This document shows, piece by piece, positions 1 to 7,952 of a DNA stretch of 11,647 nucleotides. The notes under the pieces were generated by a model. That model searched no databases and was not told the DNA's origin. It saw only the letters and a list, made by a program, of their open reading frames with translations. Source of the DNA: CAUZIZ01 sp047514575 (GTDB lineage Bacteria; Acidobacteriota; UBA6911; RPQK01; JAJDTT01); assembly GCA_047514575.1 (NCBI GenBank), contig JAKZYH010000494.1, positions 1-11,647 on the forward strand, read 5' to 3'. Within the stretch, counting starts at the first letter, position 1. Every line of letters starts with the position of its first letter. Made by a program: the position numbers and the translations under genes.

Positions 1-281
1 ATTGTTCTGCCCCACCCAACTACCCAACCCCAAAATGCCTTCGCCGCTCCCATAGTAAGAGAGGTCCATCTTGCGTTCGACGGCACCAGAATCGCCTGTT
101 CTAAAAGAGCCGCACCCAAGTTATTTTTGCGCAGACCCTAAGCAGAGATCGAAGTTGAAGTCGATTCGAGCCCATTATGCTTCTAACTGATTAATCATAA
201 TCAGGTTACGACGATGTTCGGATCTAGGAACTTAACCACAACGGAACAGCTGGTAAGACTCGAAAACCCATTGCGACCAGA
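1..281. other. Upstream intergenic region without a recognisable gene
   Basis: No open frame of useful length with a credible start lies here, and I recognise no RNA gene. The stretch from about 120 to 250 is richer in A and T than the flanking coding DNA, as expected for a promoter region of the permease gene that follows. A weak sigma70-like pair can be drawn (TTGAAG at 155-160 and TATGCT at 176-181, spacing 15), but both boxes match consensus at only four of six positions, so I do not annotate it as a promoter. A small inverted repeat at 187-204 is listed separately. Confidence 0.5.
187..204. promoter_or_regulatory. Small AT-rich inverted repeat, possible operator
   Basis: CTGATT (187-192) and its reverse complement AATCAG (199-204) flank a 6-nt centre, about 78 nt upstream of the permease start. 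The dyad is AT-rich and lies in the likely promoter region, so a dimeric regulator could bind it. I recognise no specific family motif, and six-base arms can occur by chance. Confidence 0.2.
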
Positions 282-2492
282 ATGAACGAGAACGGGAGCA
301 ACAACCATGTCGTAGAGACACAGCTCAGCCGGGACCTCGGTCTGGTCTCCGCACTTGCCATCGGTGTGGGCACCATGATCGCAGCCGGCATCTTCACGCT
401 CTCTGGTCTGGCGGTCGGTTACGTCGGCTCCGCGGCCATCGCCGCGTTCCTGATGGCGGCCACCGTCGCCACCTTTACCGCGCTCACCTACTGCGAGTTC
501 AGCTCCATCTATCCCCAGTCGGGCGAAGGCTACCTGTACGCCCGCCGGACCTTTCCAGCGCTGATCGCCTACCTGGTGGGTTGGTGCCTGCTGCTAGGAT
601 ATACGGCGTCGTGCGCCTTCTACATCGCGAGCTTTTCAAGTTACTTCAGCGAGTTCATCTGGCACGGACCGGTACCTATTCTCTCAGGGCTATTCGTCAT
701 CGCGGCGCTAACGCTGCTCAATATCAAGGGCACCAAGGAGAGTGGGGGCTTCCAGGTCATCGTGACCATCGCCAAGGTCATTCTGTTGATATGGTTCGTT
801 GGTGGCGGCCTGTTCTACGTCGACCCGGAAGTTATCGTGGAACGCTTCAGCACGGATCTCGTCGCCATCGGCAGCACCGCCGCCATGGTGTTCATCACAT
901 TCTTCGGCTTCTCGGCCATCGCCGCTTCCGCTGGAGAGGTCAAGGATCCGACCCGGACGATTCCGCGGGCGATATTCATCTCCATGGGAGCCGTGACCGT
1001 CCTCTACAGTCTGGTCGTTCTGGTCGTGATAGCGGCCAATCTCACTGAGTACACCGAGTCGTCCATGGGGAGCGCCGCCCGTTCCTTTCTGGGACCTATC
1101 GGCGGAATGGTCATCGTCGGGGGTGCCCTTTTTTCTATGATCTCCGCCTCTAACGCGTCCATTCTTGCAGGGTCCCGCGTCACGCTCGCGATGAGTCAAT
1201 TGGGGCACCTACCACGGATGCTGGGAGCGATCAGCGAGCGGACCCGAACTCCCATCACGGCTCTTCTTCTGGTGGGAACCGGGATCGGTATTTTCGCGAT
1301 GATGCTTCCCCTGGAAGAGCTGGCTCATTTCGCCGACTGCGTTCTCTTGATTGCCTTGATCCTGGTAAACGCGGCACTTATTCAGCACCGTCGCAGGTTT
1401 CCCCACCTAGAGCGCCCCTTCCGGGTGCCGCTGGTGCCACTTCTGCCTGGACTGGGAATCCTGGCGAACCTCTACCTGCTTTTCCAGATACCTCATCTCG
1501 TCCCGGTGTTGCTGGCTCTCGGGGCACTGGGGCTGGGGTTTCTCGGCTTCATCAGTTGGAAAGGAGCTGAAGTCGTCGAGGAGGCACTGCCTGGGCAGCC
1601 ATCCCGAGTTGCCCTGGAGCGGGCCGACGAAAGTGAAGGGAAATTCCGAGTGCTGGTACCCATCGCCAATCCCGCCAACGTGAACATGCTGATCGACTTC
1701 GCTGCGGCGAGCGCTTCTCGGCGCCAGGGCCACATCATAGCGGTGCGGGTAGTCGTCCTCCCGGAGCAGGTACCTCCGGAGCGGGAGGAGGAGTACGTCG
1801 AGCAGGAACGGCAGATCCTCGAACTCGCCCGACAGCGAGCTCGCAAGTCCGGCGTTCCGATGACCTCTCTGGTTCGCATTGGCCACAACGCCGCGCGAGC
1901 CATCCTGGAGACCAGCCGGGAACGCGAATGCGATCTGGTCGTAGTGGGCTGGAAGGGTCACAGCTCGACCACCCGCCGAATTCTGGGGGAGGTAACCGAC
2001 GAAGTAGTGGACAAGATCCGGACGGATATCATGCTGGTCAAGCTGACAGCAGACGGGTTGCCAAAGCGATTGCTCCTGCCCACGGCCGGGGGGATTCACG
2101 CTCGCCAGGCGGAGCACTATGCCGCCGATCTGGCCGCCTCCTGGGGAGGTCAACTCACACTTTGCAGCGTCCTCCCCGTGGAGGCGCAGGAGGAGTTGAT
2201 TCAATCCGAGAACGCACGGCTGAACCAGATACGAGCGGAGATGCAGGAGTCCGGTGGCTTCAATTCAATCGAAACACGTATCATCCGGCACCGATCCGTC
2301 AGTGAGGGCATCATTGTGGAGTCGGAGCTCCACGACGGTGTAGTAGTGGGCGCCGCTGGGCAAAGTTTTTCTAAACAGATTCTGTTCGGCAGCATCCCCG
2401 AGGAAATCGCCCGAGAATCCAGCAAGACGGTCATCGTGATCAAGCATCACCATGCTGTCAAAGAGCTGTTTGGCCGGGTAATGAGCGAATGA
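282..2492 (+). CDS. APC-family amino acid permease fused to two C-terminal Usp domains
   Basis: This 736-residue protein is predicted to import amino acids or related amines across the inner membrane, with cytoplasmic nucleotide-binding domains at its C-terminus. Residues 15-428 are hydrophobic with about 12 membrane segments. The first has the glycine-rich APC signature (AIGVGTMIAAGIF, 26-38), and a GEVKDP loop (218-223) follows the sixth. A charged linker at 428-454 leads to two Usp domains, about 455-588 and 596-722. The Usp ATP-binding pattern G-2x-G-9x-G-S/T is complete in the second (G690, G693, G703, S704). In the first the spacing is kept (G556, G559, G569) but the last position is Glu570. 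Permease-Usp fusions are known; the Usp part is thought to sense nucleotide or stress state. The substrate cannot be read from sequence. The ATG at 282 has no strong Shine-Dalgarno sequence, but the first helix begins soon after it and no better start is visible. Confidence 0.9.
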   Translation: MNENGSNNHVVETQLSRDLGLVSALAIGVGTMIAAGIFTLSGLAVGYVGSAAIAAFLMAATVATFTALTYCEFSSIYPQSGEGYLYARRTFPALIAYLVGWCLLLGYTASCAFYIASFSSYFSEFIWHGPVPILSGLFVIAALTLLNIKGTKESGGFQVIVTIAKVILLIWFVGGGLFYVDPEVIVERFSTDLVAIGSTAAMVFITFFGFSAIAASAGEVKDPTRTIPRAIFISMGAVTVLYSLVVLVVIAANLTEYTESSMGSAARSFLGPIGGMVIVGGALFSMISASNASILAGSRVTLAMSQLGHLPRMLGAISERTRTPITALLLVGTGIGIFAMMLPLEELAHFADCVLLIALILVNAALIQHRRRFPHLERPFRVPLVPLLPGLGILANLYLLFQIPHLVPVLLALGALGLGFLGFISWKGAEVVEEALPGQPSRVALERADESEGKFRVLVPIANPANVNMLIDFAAASASRRQGHIIAVRVVVLPEQVPPEREEEYVEQERQILELARQRARKSGVPMTSLVRIGHNAARAILETSRERECDLVVVGWKGHSSTTRRILGEVTDEVVDKIRTDIMLVKLTADGLPKRLLLPTAGGIHARQAEHYAADLAASWGGQLTLCSVLPVEAQEELIQSENARLNQIRAEMQESGGFNSIETRIIRHRSVSEGIIVESELHDGVVVGAAGQSFSKQILFGSIPEEIARESSKTVIVIKHHHAVKELFGRVMSE

Positions 2493-2587
2493 GTCGGCAT
2501 TCTCAGGCTCTCGCCTGTATCTTGTACTCCGGGATCCACCAAAAGGCCTTCCTCTTGAATTCCAAGTAGAGTAAGTTCTTCCCTGCC

Positions 2588-4387
2588 ATGCCTCGCTTTC
2601 GTAATGCTTCCCTCGTTCCAGGGTTCCTGCTTCCCCTTACCTTTCTTCTCCATCTGGGCTCGATACTCTGCGCCGATGTCCCTCTTCCCACGCCCCGGGA
2701 GCACTACGACTCCCCCGATCCCTCTGCCGAAAGTCTGCTTCGCCTGGCCGCGTCCATCGGAGAACTCGATCCCTCTCAGCAGCTTCGAATACTGGGATTG
2801 CTTCAGTCCCAAGACTCTGCAGGTGGCCAGAATGTCTCCATCGACGAGCTCATGGCGATTCTCAAAAGCATCGATTGGGAGAAACATCGGGCCGACATTC
2901 TGGAGTTGTTCCTGCACCGCTCCCGCGTACTGGACATCATCCCCAAAGAATCCAAGGACTGGCTGCCCATCGTCCACGATTCTCTCTTGTTCTTCCTGCA
3001 TCATCTCGATGAGAAGCGATTGGTCCGCCGTCTCTTCGATCAGGCCAAACTGCCCACCGAAGCCGATAGGGGCCAATACCTTCTCGGCTTTCTTTCGCAA
3101 ACTCCGACACTGCAGAAGATCGGTCAGATTCTGGCAAGAAATCCCTCCATCCCAGGCGACCTCCGGGCGGCCCTTCAAGTCCTTGAGAACAGTCTGCGGA
3201 CCACTCGTGCCAGTGACTTGACCCGCTTTACTTTAGAGGAGATTGGAGAAGAAACCGCCAAGAAGTATCAGGTCCAGTTTTCGGATCAAGTTCTTGCAGA
3301 AGCCACGGTGGGGGCCGTTCTTCGCTGCACCCTGATTCTGCCTGGACAGAAGAAGCGAACCGAAGCAGTGGTCAAGATCATCAAGCCCTATGCCGTTTCA
3401 GCCATGCAAGAGGAACTGGCCATCTTCGATGACCTCACCCGGTATTTTGCAGCTCATCGCGAGACCTATGAGATTGGGGCAATCCCTATTTCAGAGACCT
3501 TCGACAACGTCCGACAGGCCCTCTCCAAAGAGATCGTGATTGTCGAGGAACAGAAGAATCTGACAAGGGCGGGGCACTACTATCGGGGCAACCCGAGGGT
3601 GCTGGTACCGAAACTCTACCCCCTGTCGACCGATCGCGTCACCTTCATGGAGTTCGTCCATGGCGAAAAGGTCGCGGTCGCCTTTGCCGGAAAGACCCGA
3701 TCACGAGCCAAGCTGGCTCGCAGATTGCTAGATCTGCTGGCTGTCGATGTGCTGCTGGCTCAGACTGATGAAGCCCTTTTCCATGGCGATCCCCACTCCG
3801 GAAATGTCTTCCACGTTCTCGACGACCCAGCGGATCCCTTCCGCTTAGCCCTACTCGACTGGGGACTGTCCGGGAATCTTCCACACTCACAGCGAGAGGC
3901 ATTGATGCAGTTGTTCCTGGGTATCTTCTTGAAGGACTCAAAGCGACTTCGTAACCACGTCGGAGCCCTGATCCAAGGAGACTCATGGAAAACCGAATCC
4001 GGACAGAAAAAGGTTCGTCGACTGGTTGAACAGACTTTGACCGGGGTGAAGGGAGAGAGTGCGTTCGACATCCTGGGGGAACTGATGAAGAATCTGGGCC
4101 GGGAAGGCTACAAAATCCGCTTCAACCTGGGACTCTTCATCAAGGCACAGATCACAATAAGTGGGATCCTCTCAGAGTTGGATCCCAAACTGAAGCCAGA
4201 TCGGTACCTGGTTAGCCGCCTCTCGAACCAGGTCCTGAAAGAGATGCCAAAGCGTCTTCTCTACACCCTCTGGTTCCCCCGTTGGAACTCTCATCAATAC
4301 CGCAGCATGCTCTCCAATGAGGATGTGAGGGATATACAGTTCGCCCTGATAGGGCGAGCCTTCAGGAAGCTGGGGAGGGTGTTCTGA
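2588..4387 (+). CDS. ABC1/UbiB-family atypical protein-kinase-like protein with N-terminal signal-like segment
   Basis: This 599-residue protein belongs to the ABC1/ADCK/UbiB kinase-like family, whose members support ubiquinone synthesis or lipid homeostasis through ATP binding or hydrolysis. Family motifs are present in order: KIGQ (177-180, the KxGQ motif), an alanine-rich loop replacement AEATVGAV (237-244), the lysine in VVKIIKP (K263), HGDPHSGN (399-406, with D401 and N406), and DWG (424-426) in place of DFG. The core kinase residues are therefore intact. The N-terminus is odd: Arg3 and Arg5 precede a hydrophobic stretch (about 9-28) ending in SILCAD, which looks like a Sec signal or anchor. 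A helical domain of about 140 residues then precedes KxGQ, which lies much nearer the N-terminus in E. coli UbiB. The C-terminal membrane helices of UbiB are not evident. The ATG at 2588 is the furthest upstream reasonable start, with no strong ribosome binding site. The gene begins 95 nt after the permease. A specific role in quinone synthesis is not supported by the neighbours. Confidence 0.85.
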   Translation: MPRFRNASLVPGFLLPLTFLLHLGSILCADVPLPTPREHYDSPDPSAESLLRLAASIGELDPSQQLRILGLLQSQDSAGGQNVSIDELMAILKSIDWEKHRADILELFLHRSRVLDIIPKESKDWLPIVHDSLLFFLHHLDEKRLVRRLFDQAKLPTEADRGQYLLGFLSQTPTLQKIGQILARNPSIPGDLRAALQVLENSLRTTRASDLTRFTLEEIGEETAKKYQVQFSDQVLAEATVGAVLRCTLILPGQKKRTEAVVKIIKPYAVSAMQEELAIFDDLTRYFAAHRETYEIGAIPISETFDNVRQALSKEIVIVEEQKNLTRAGHYYRGNPRVLVPKLYPLSTDRVTFMEFVHGEKVAVAFAGKTRSRAKLARRLLDLLAVDVLLAQTDEALFHGDPHSGNVFHVLDDPADPFRLALLDWGLSGNLPHSQREALMQLFLGIFLKDSKRLRNHVGALIQGDSWKTESGQKKVRRLVEQTLTGVKGESAFDILGELMKNLGREGYKIRFNLGLFIKAQITISGILSELDPKLKPDRYLVSRLSNQVLKEMPKRLLYTLWFPRWNSHQYRSMLSNEDVRDIQFALIGRAFRKLGRVF

Positions 4388-4482
4388 TCTAAAACTCCCT
4401 TGCCTTCGCCCTTCCCCGTCGTAGCTCCACACGAACGGGCAGGGGCAGGTGCATTGGCACCGGCAGGGGAACAAGGGCAAGC

Positions 4483-4486
4483 GGAG
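4483..4486 (+). promoter_or_regulatory. Ribosome binding site that places the polB start at GTG 4493
   Basis: GGAG lies 6 nt before the GTG at 4493. The more upstream in-frame start, a TTG at 4400, has only CTAAAACTCCC before it and no Shine-Dalgarno sequence. Starting at 4493 also removes a 31-residue Ala/Gly/Pro-rich leader that has no counterpart in known Pol II. Confidence 0.6.
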
Positions 4487-4492
4487 TCGCGC

Positions 4493-6802
4493 GTGCGTGG
4501 TTTCATTCTTCAACCCACCTACCACATCGAGAGGAACCACCCCGTCATCCACCTCTACGGACGTCTGGAGACTGGCGAGGCCTTCCTGATAAGGGACGAT
4601 CGCGAGATTCCCCACTTCTACATTGGATCGCAGGATCTCAAACGAGCCCGCAATCTGGCGACAATCGATCCGGCTCCCTCAGGGCGTCGGACACTCGATG
4701 GGAAACCGGTCGCACGGGTGAACCTTCGTCTACCCTCGGACACACCTCCACTTCGGGATCGCTTGATCCGGCAGGGTATCCGCTGCTACGAGGCGGATGT
4801 CCGTTTTGCCATGCGCTTCCTGATCGATCGCGGGATTCGGGGTTCCTTGGAAATCAGTTCCGCCGGACGGCAGGAGCCGGGTGGAGGCCGCGTCTACCAC
4901 AACCCGGAGATCCAGCCCGAACGTTGGGTCCCTGAGCTATCAGTGCTTTCAATCGACATCGAGACGGATCCGGCAGCACGGCGCCTATTCTCCATCGCCC
5001 TCCATGGCTGTGGAGCCTCTGAGGTCCTGGTCGTGAATCCCGGCAACGACTCGGTGCCCGAAGGCACTCGATCGTTCCGCGAGCAAGATGAGCTGCTGCA
5101 CGCCTTTACAACGAGAATACAGGAGCTCGATCCCGATGTGCTGACCGGATGGAACGTTGTCGATTTCGATTTGAAAGTACTTGAACGCGTAGCCGGGACA
5201 TCCGGAGTTGCCTTGCTGCTGGGACGAGATCAAAGACCTCTCCGCCTCCGTCCTTCGCGCTCTCCATGGAGCTCCTTTGAGGCGTCAATCGCAGGCAGGG
5301 TGGTGGTCGACGGCATCCATCTGCTCCGCGGATCCTTCGTGAAGATGGAACACTACTCGCTGGACTTCGTGGCCCGCGAGATTCTGGGTGAAGGCAAGAC
5401 CCTGAGCGGCGACCGGGCCCAGACCATCCTAGATCACTACCTTCACGACCGTGCCCGGCTGGTCGAATACAACCTGACCGATGCCCGGTTGGTCCTGGAG
5501 ATCCTGAACCGGCTGAAGCTCATCGAGCTAGCGGTTGAACGGAGTCTGCTCACAGGACTTCCTATCGATCGAATCGCAGGTTCGGTCGCAGCTTTCGACT
5601 TCCTCTACCTCAGCCAACTGCACCGTCGCAGCATCGTGGCCCCCAGCGTCGGTGCCGGAGGGACCGCCAGCGCCGGATCGGACCCCGGGGGGCATGTGAT
5701 CCAGCCTGAACCGGGACTCTATCGGAACGTCCTGGTCTTCGACTTCGAGAGCCTCTACCCCAACCTGATCCGCACCTTCGAGATCGATCCCCTGGGCTAT
5801 CGGCCCCAACCCAACCCGGATGAGGATCTGGTTGTCGCTCCCAATGGAGCCTCATTCCGCCGTCAAACCGGCATTCTTACCCAGCTCCTGGAAGAGCTTC
5901 TTCCCCGCCGTAAGGCCGCCAAAGCCTCCGGCGATCGGGTGACCAGTCACGCCATAAAGATCCTCATGAATTCCTTCTACGGAGTCCTCGGTACGCCGGC
6001 CTGTCGCTTCCATGCACCCCAATTGGCAGGCGCCATCACCAGTTTCGGGCGCAACCTTCTGCAGTGGTCGAAGCAGTGCCTCGAATCCTATGGATTTCAG
6101 GTCATCTACGGAGACACCGACAGCCTCTTCCTACTCTCCCGGAAGGAACAGGCTGAAGCAGGCCAGGCCCTCGGTCATGATCTGGCGAAAAGGCTCAACA
6201 ACGATCTAGCAACCCATATTCAAGAGACCTGGAGGGTCGAGAGTCATCTGAAGTTGCAGTTTGAGAAGCTCTACCGAAAACTCCACATCCCCACCACCCG
6301 ACAGGGTGGAGCCGGAGCCCGAAAACGCTATGTGGGCCTGGTGGGAACGGGAGATTCAGAGGAACTGGTTTTCACCGGAATGGAAGTCGTCCGCCGTGAT
6401 TGGACCGAGCTTGCACGACTGGTTCAGAGGGAACTCTACCGACGGCTCTTTTCGGAGCAGCGCCTGGATGAATATTTGAGGCAAATAGTTGATGACATAC
6501 GTCGGGCGCGCCTCGACGACCAACTGATCTACCACAAGGCGCTACGCAAGGAATTGAGCGACTACAGCCACAACCCGCCGCACGTCGCGGCCGCACGCAA
6601 GATGGACCATCGATCCGGCCGGCTGATTTCCTACTACATGACCCACAACGGCCCGGAGCCGATCCAAAAGCTGGAGAACCCGATCGATCATGAGCACTAC
6701 GTCCAGAAACAGATCCGTCCGGTGGCAGAACCTCTGTTGAAGCTTCTGGCCCTGGACTTCGCCAAGGTCATCGGCGACGACCGGCAAATGGAGCTTTTTT
6801 GA
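4493..6802 (+). CDS. polB: DNA polymerase II, family B, with proofreading exonuclease
   Basis: This is a template-directed DNA polymerase with a 3'-5' exonuclease. In E. coli, Pol II acts in damage tolerance and replication restart. From the GTG at 4493 the protein is 769 residues, close to the 783 of E. coli Pol II, and opens with VRGFILQ, resembling the E. coli N-terminus. Exonuclease motifs are seen: Exo I DIETDP (D155, E157), Exo II NVVDFDLK and Exo III YNLTD. Polymerase motifs are intact: A, DFESLYPNLIRTF (D417); B, KILMNSFYGVLGTPACRF; and C, YGDTDS (D541, D543). The downstream KKRY-type motif appears as ARKRYVGLVG, followed by Pol II-specific stretches such as NGPEPI and EHYVQKQIRPVAE. 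The last residues, QMELF, match the QxxLF sliding-clamp-binding motif at the same place as in E. coli. An in-frame TTG at 4400 would give 800 residues but has no ribosome binding site. I see no E. coli-type LexA box upstream. The gene lies 105 nt after the kinase gene. Confidence 0.95.
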   Translation: MRGFILQPTYHIERNHPVIHLYGRLETGEAFLIRDDREIPHFYIGSQDLKRARNLATIDPAPSGRRTLDGKPVARVNLRLPSDTPPLRDRLIRQGIRCYEADVRFAMRFLIDRGIRGSLEISSAGRQEPGGGRVYHNPEIQPERWVPELSVLSIDIETDPAARRLFSIALHGCGASEVLVVNPGNDSVPEGTRSFREQDELLHAFTTRIQELDPDVLTGWNVVDFDLKVLERVAGTSGVALLLGRDQRPLRLRPSRSPWSSFEASIAGRVVVDGIHLLRGSFVKMEHYSLDFVAREILGEGKTLSGDRAQTILDHYLHDRARLVEYNLTDARLVLEILNRLKLIELAVERSLLTGLPIDRIAGSVAAFDFLYLSQLHRRSIVAPSVGAGGTASAGSDPGGHVIQPEPGLYRNVLVFDFESLYPNLIRTFEIDPLGYRPQPNPDEDLVVAPNGASFRRQTGILTQLLEELLPRRKAAKASGDRVTSHAIKILMNSFYGVLGTPACRFHAPQLAGAITSFGRNLLQWSKQCLESYGFQVIYGDTDSLFLLSRKEQAEAGQALGHDLAKRLNNDLATHIQETWRVESHLKLQFEKLYRKLHIPTTRQGGAGARKRYVGLVGTGDSEELVFTGMEVVRRDWTELARLVQRELYRRLFSEQRLDEYLRQIVDDIRRARLDDQLIYHKALRKELSDYSHNPPHVAAARKMDHRSGRLISYYMTHNGPEPIQKLENPIDHEHYVQKQIRPVAEPLLKLLALDFAKVIGDDRQMELF

Positions 6803-6812
6803 GAAACCAATC

Positions 6813-6896
6813 TGGGTAACGGTGGGCTCCAGGCCGCCGTCCACCGAGCCGTCAGGCTCGACAGGGTTGCTGCGGCCTGGAGGCCAAAGCTACCCA
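6813..6896. repeat. 84-nt nested imperfect palindrome between polB and the TRAP operon
   Basis: Three pairs of complementary arms are nested around one centre. The outer pair is TGGGTA (6813-6818) with TACCCA (6891-6896). The middle pair is CTCCAGGCCGC (6827-6837) with GCGGCCTGGAG (6872-6882), 11 bp perfect and extendable by GG/CC across a bulged G. The inner pair is GAGCC (6846-6850) with GGCTC (6855-6859) around a GTCA loop. The gaps between the outer and middle arms are 8 nt on both sides. It starts about 10 nt after the polB stop and ends about 45 nt before the TRAP ribosome binding site. No T-run follows, so it is not a classic intrinsic terminator. It could be a dispersed palindromic element, an RNA-processing site or a 3' structure protecting the polB message. 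Confidence 0.6.
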
Positions 6897-6940
6897 AGGC
6901 CTGTCGTGTTGTTGTGGTAAGAACGCACGAAAGCGAGATG

Positions 6941-6945
6941 AGGGG
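6941..6945 (+). promoter_or_regulatory. Ribosome binding site supporting GTG start of the TAXI receptor
   Basis: AGGGG lies 5 nt before the GTG at 6951. A nearby ATG at 6938 is in another frame. This supports the GTG start, which also gives a complete signal peptide with two arginines followed by a hydrophobic core. Confidence 0.65.
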
Positions 6946-6950
6946 AAAAA

Positions 6951-7952
6951 GTGCTCAGTAGAAGACTGCTATTTGCGTCATCAATGGTCCTGGCAGGACT
7001 AACAGGGTCCTGCGGGACAGCAGAAGAGCGGCTCGAGGTCAGCATTGGCGCCATGGCACCAGGCACCTCCTGGTACGTCTTCGGAGCTACGCTGGCCAGC
7101 CTGCTGCAGGAGGCCCTTCCTGAAAATAGCCGGGTCGAGGTCATCGCTCGCGGCGGAGGGGTCGGCAATCCCATACTGGTCGAGCGTGGGGACGAGACCA
7201 TTGCTCTTGCTCAAACTTTTACTTCCTCCTGGGCCTATCACGGCGCCCCCGGAGTCTACCAGGGCAAGAAACATCCACACCTCCGCGCCCTGGTAGGAGG
7301 ATTAAACTCGGTCTGGGTGACAGCCATCCTGCACCAGGACTACATCGATCGAACCGGCCATCGCACCCTCGAGCAGGCGCTGCTCTCTGATCAGCCCATT
7401 CGGGTAGTGATGAAGCCCCAAGGGAGCTCGGTTCCGCTGGTGGTCGACCTCATCTTCGAACTCCTGGGAACCAGCCGAGAGCGGATCGAATCCAACGGAG
7501 GAAGGATCATTCAGGTGACGGCCAACCAGATTCCCAGCCTGTTCAGAGATGGAGGTGCCGACCTCTATTTCGAAACGGCCCTGCGAGGACATCCAGCCGT
7601 TACCGAAGTGAGCCGAACGGTTGACGTCCGCTTCATCGACCTTCCCGGGAGGGTCTTGAGCAGGCTTTCAGAGCGCGGCATCAAGTCGAGCCCCATGCCG
7701 CAGTGGTTCAGAGGGCAATCCGGTCCCACCCAGGCCGTCGAGTTGGGGACAATAGTGATTGCCCACGAGGCTCTTGCTTCCGATCTTGCCTACTTGATTA
7801 CCAAGACCATTTGCGAAAACAAAGACCGAATGGCCAAGGCCCACAAAGCCTGGGGTGATTTCGACCCGACCCAGGCCGGCTCGCCTGAGAAAGCGGCTAT
7901 CCCGCTTCATCCGGGAGCCGAACGTTACTATCGGGAAAAGGGATGGCTCTGA
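6951..7952 (+). CDS. TRAP transporter solute receptor, TAXI family
   Basis: This 333-residue extracytoplasmic receptor would bind an organic anion and deliver it to the TRAP permease encoded next. The N-terminus is a signal peptide: Arg4 and Arg5, a hydrophobic core at 6-17, then LTGSCG with Cys21. A Cys here suggests a lipoprotein, though the lipobox is atypical (Thr at -3), and signal peptidase I cleavage is also possible. The mature part starts in typical TAXI fashion: a strand with SIGAMAPGTSWY (31-42), then a helix, then IARGGGVGNPILVERGD with the glycine-rich segment and a following IALAQ strand. The length matches the family. The gene starts with GTG and overlaps the permease by 10 nt, which indicates translational coupling. 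Some TAXI systems carry glutamate or 2-oxoglutarate; the ligand here cannot be read from sequence. The family call is firm and the ligand is unknown. Confidence 0.9.
   Translation: MLSRRLLFASSMVLAGLTGSCGTAEERLEVSIGAMAPGTSWYVFGATLASLLQEALPENSRVEVIARGGGVGNPILVERGDETIALAQTFTSSWAYHGAPGVYQGKKHPHLRALVGGLNSVWVTAILHQDYIDRTGHRTLEQALLSDQPIRVVMKPQGSSVPLVVDLIFELLGTSRERIESNGGRIIQVTANQIPSLFRDGGADLYFETALRGHPAVTEVSRTVDVRFIDLPGRVLSRLSERGIKSSPMPQWFRGQSGPTQAVELGTIVIAHEALASDLAYLITKTICENKDRMAKAHKAWGDFDPTQAGSPEKAAIPLHPGAERYYREKGWL

Noticed and set aside
1407..2204. 265-residue minus-strand open frame opposite the permease gene
   Set aside because: It has no recognisable domain and lies wholly antisense to codons for the permease end and the Usp domains, which show clear motifs.
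2504..2517. CAGGC-TCTC-GCCTG hairpin after the permease stop as a terminator
   Set aside because: The stem is only five base pairs and is followed by TATCTTGTACTCC, not a T-run; too weak to call.
2447..3178. 243-residue minus-strand open frame opposite the kinase N-terminus
   Set aside because: It has no recognisable motif and overlaps the end of the permease and the N-terminal domain of the kinase; the plus-strand reading continues into unmistakable kinase motifs.
4448..4461. GGTGC-ATTG-GCACC hairpin upstream of polB as a regulatory element
   Set aside because: A five-pair stem in GC-rich DNA is expected by chance, and it does not cover the ribosome binding site.
4388..4492. SOS (LexA) operator upstream of polB
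   Set aside because: I looked for CTGT-N8-ACAG and for GAAC/GTTC-type boxes and saw none; other lineages use other LexA motifs, so SOS control is not excluded.
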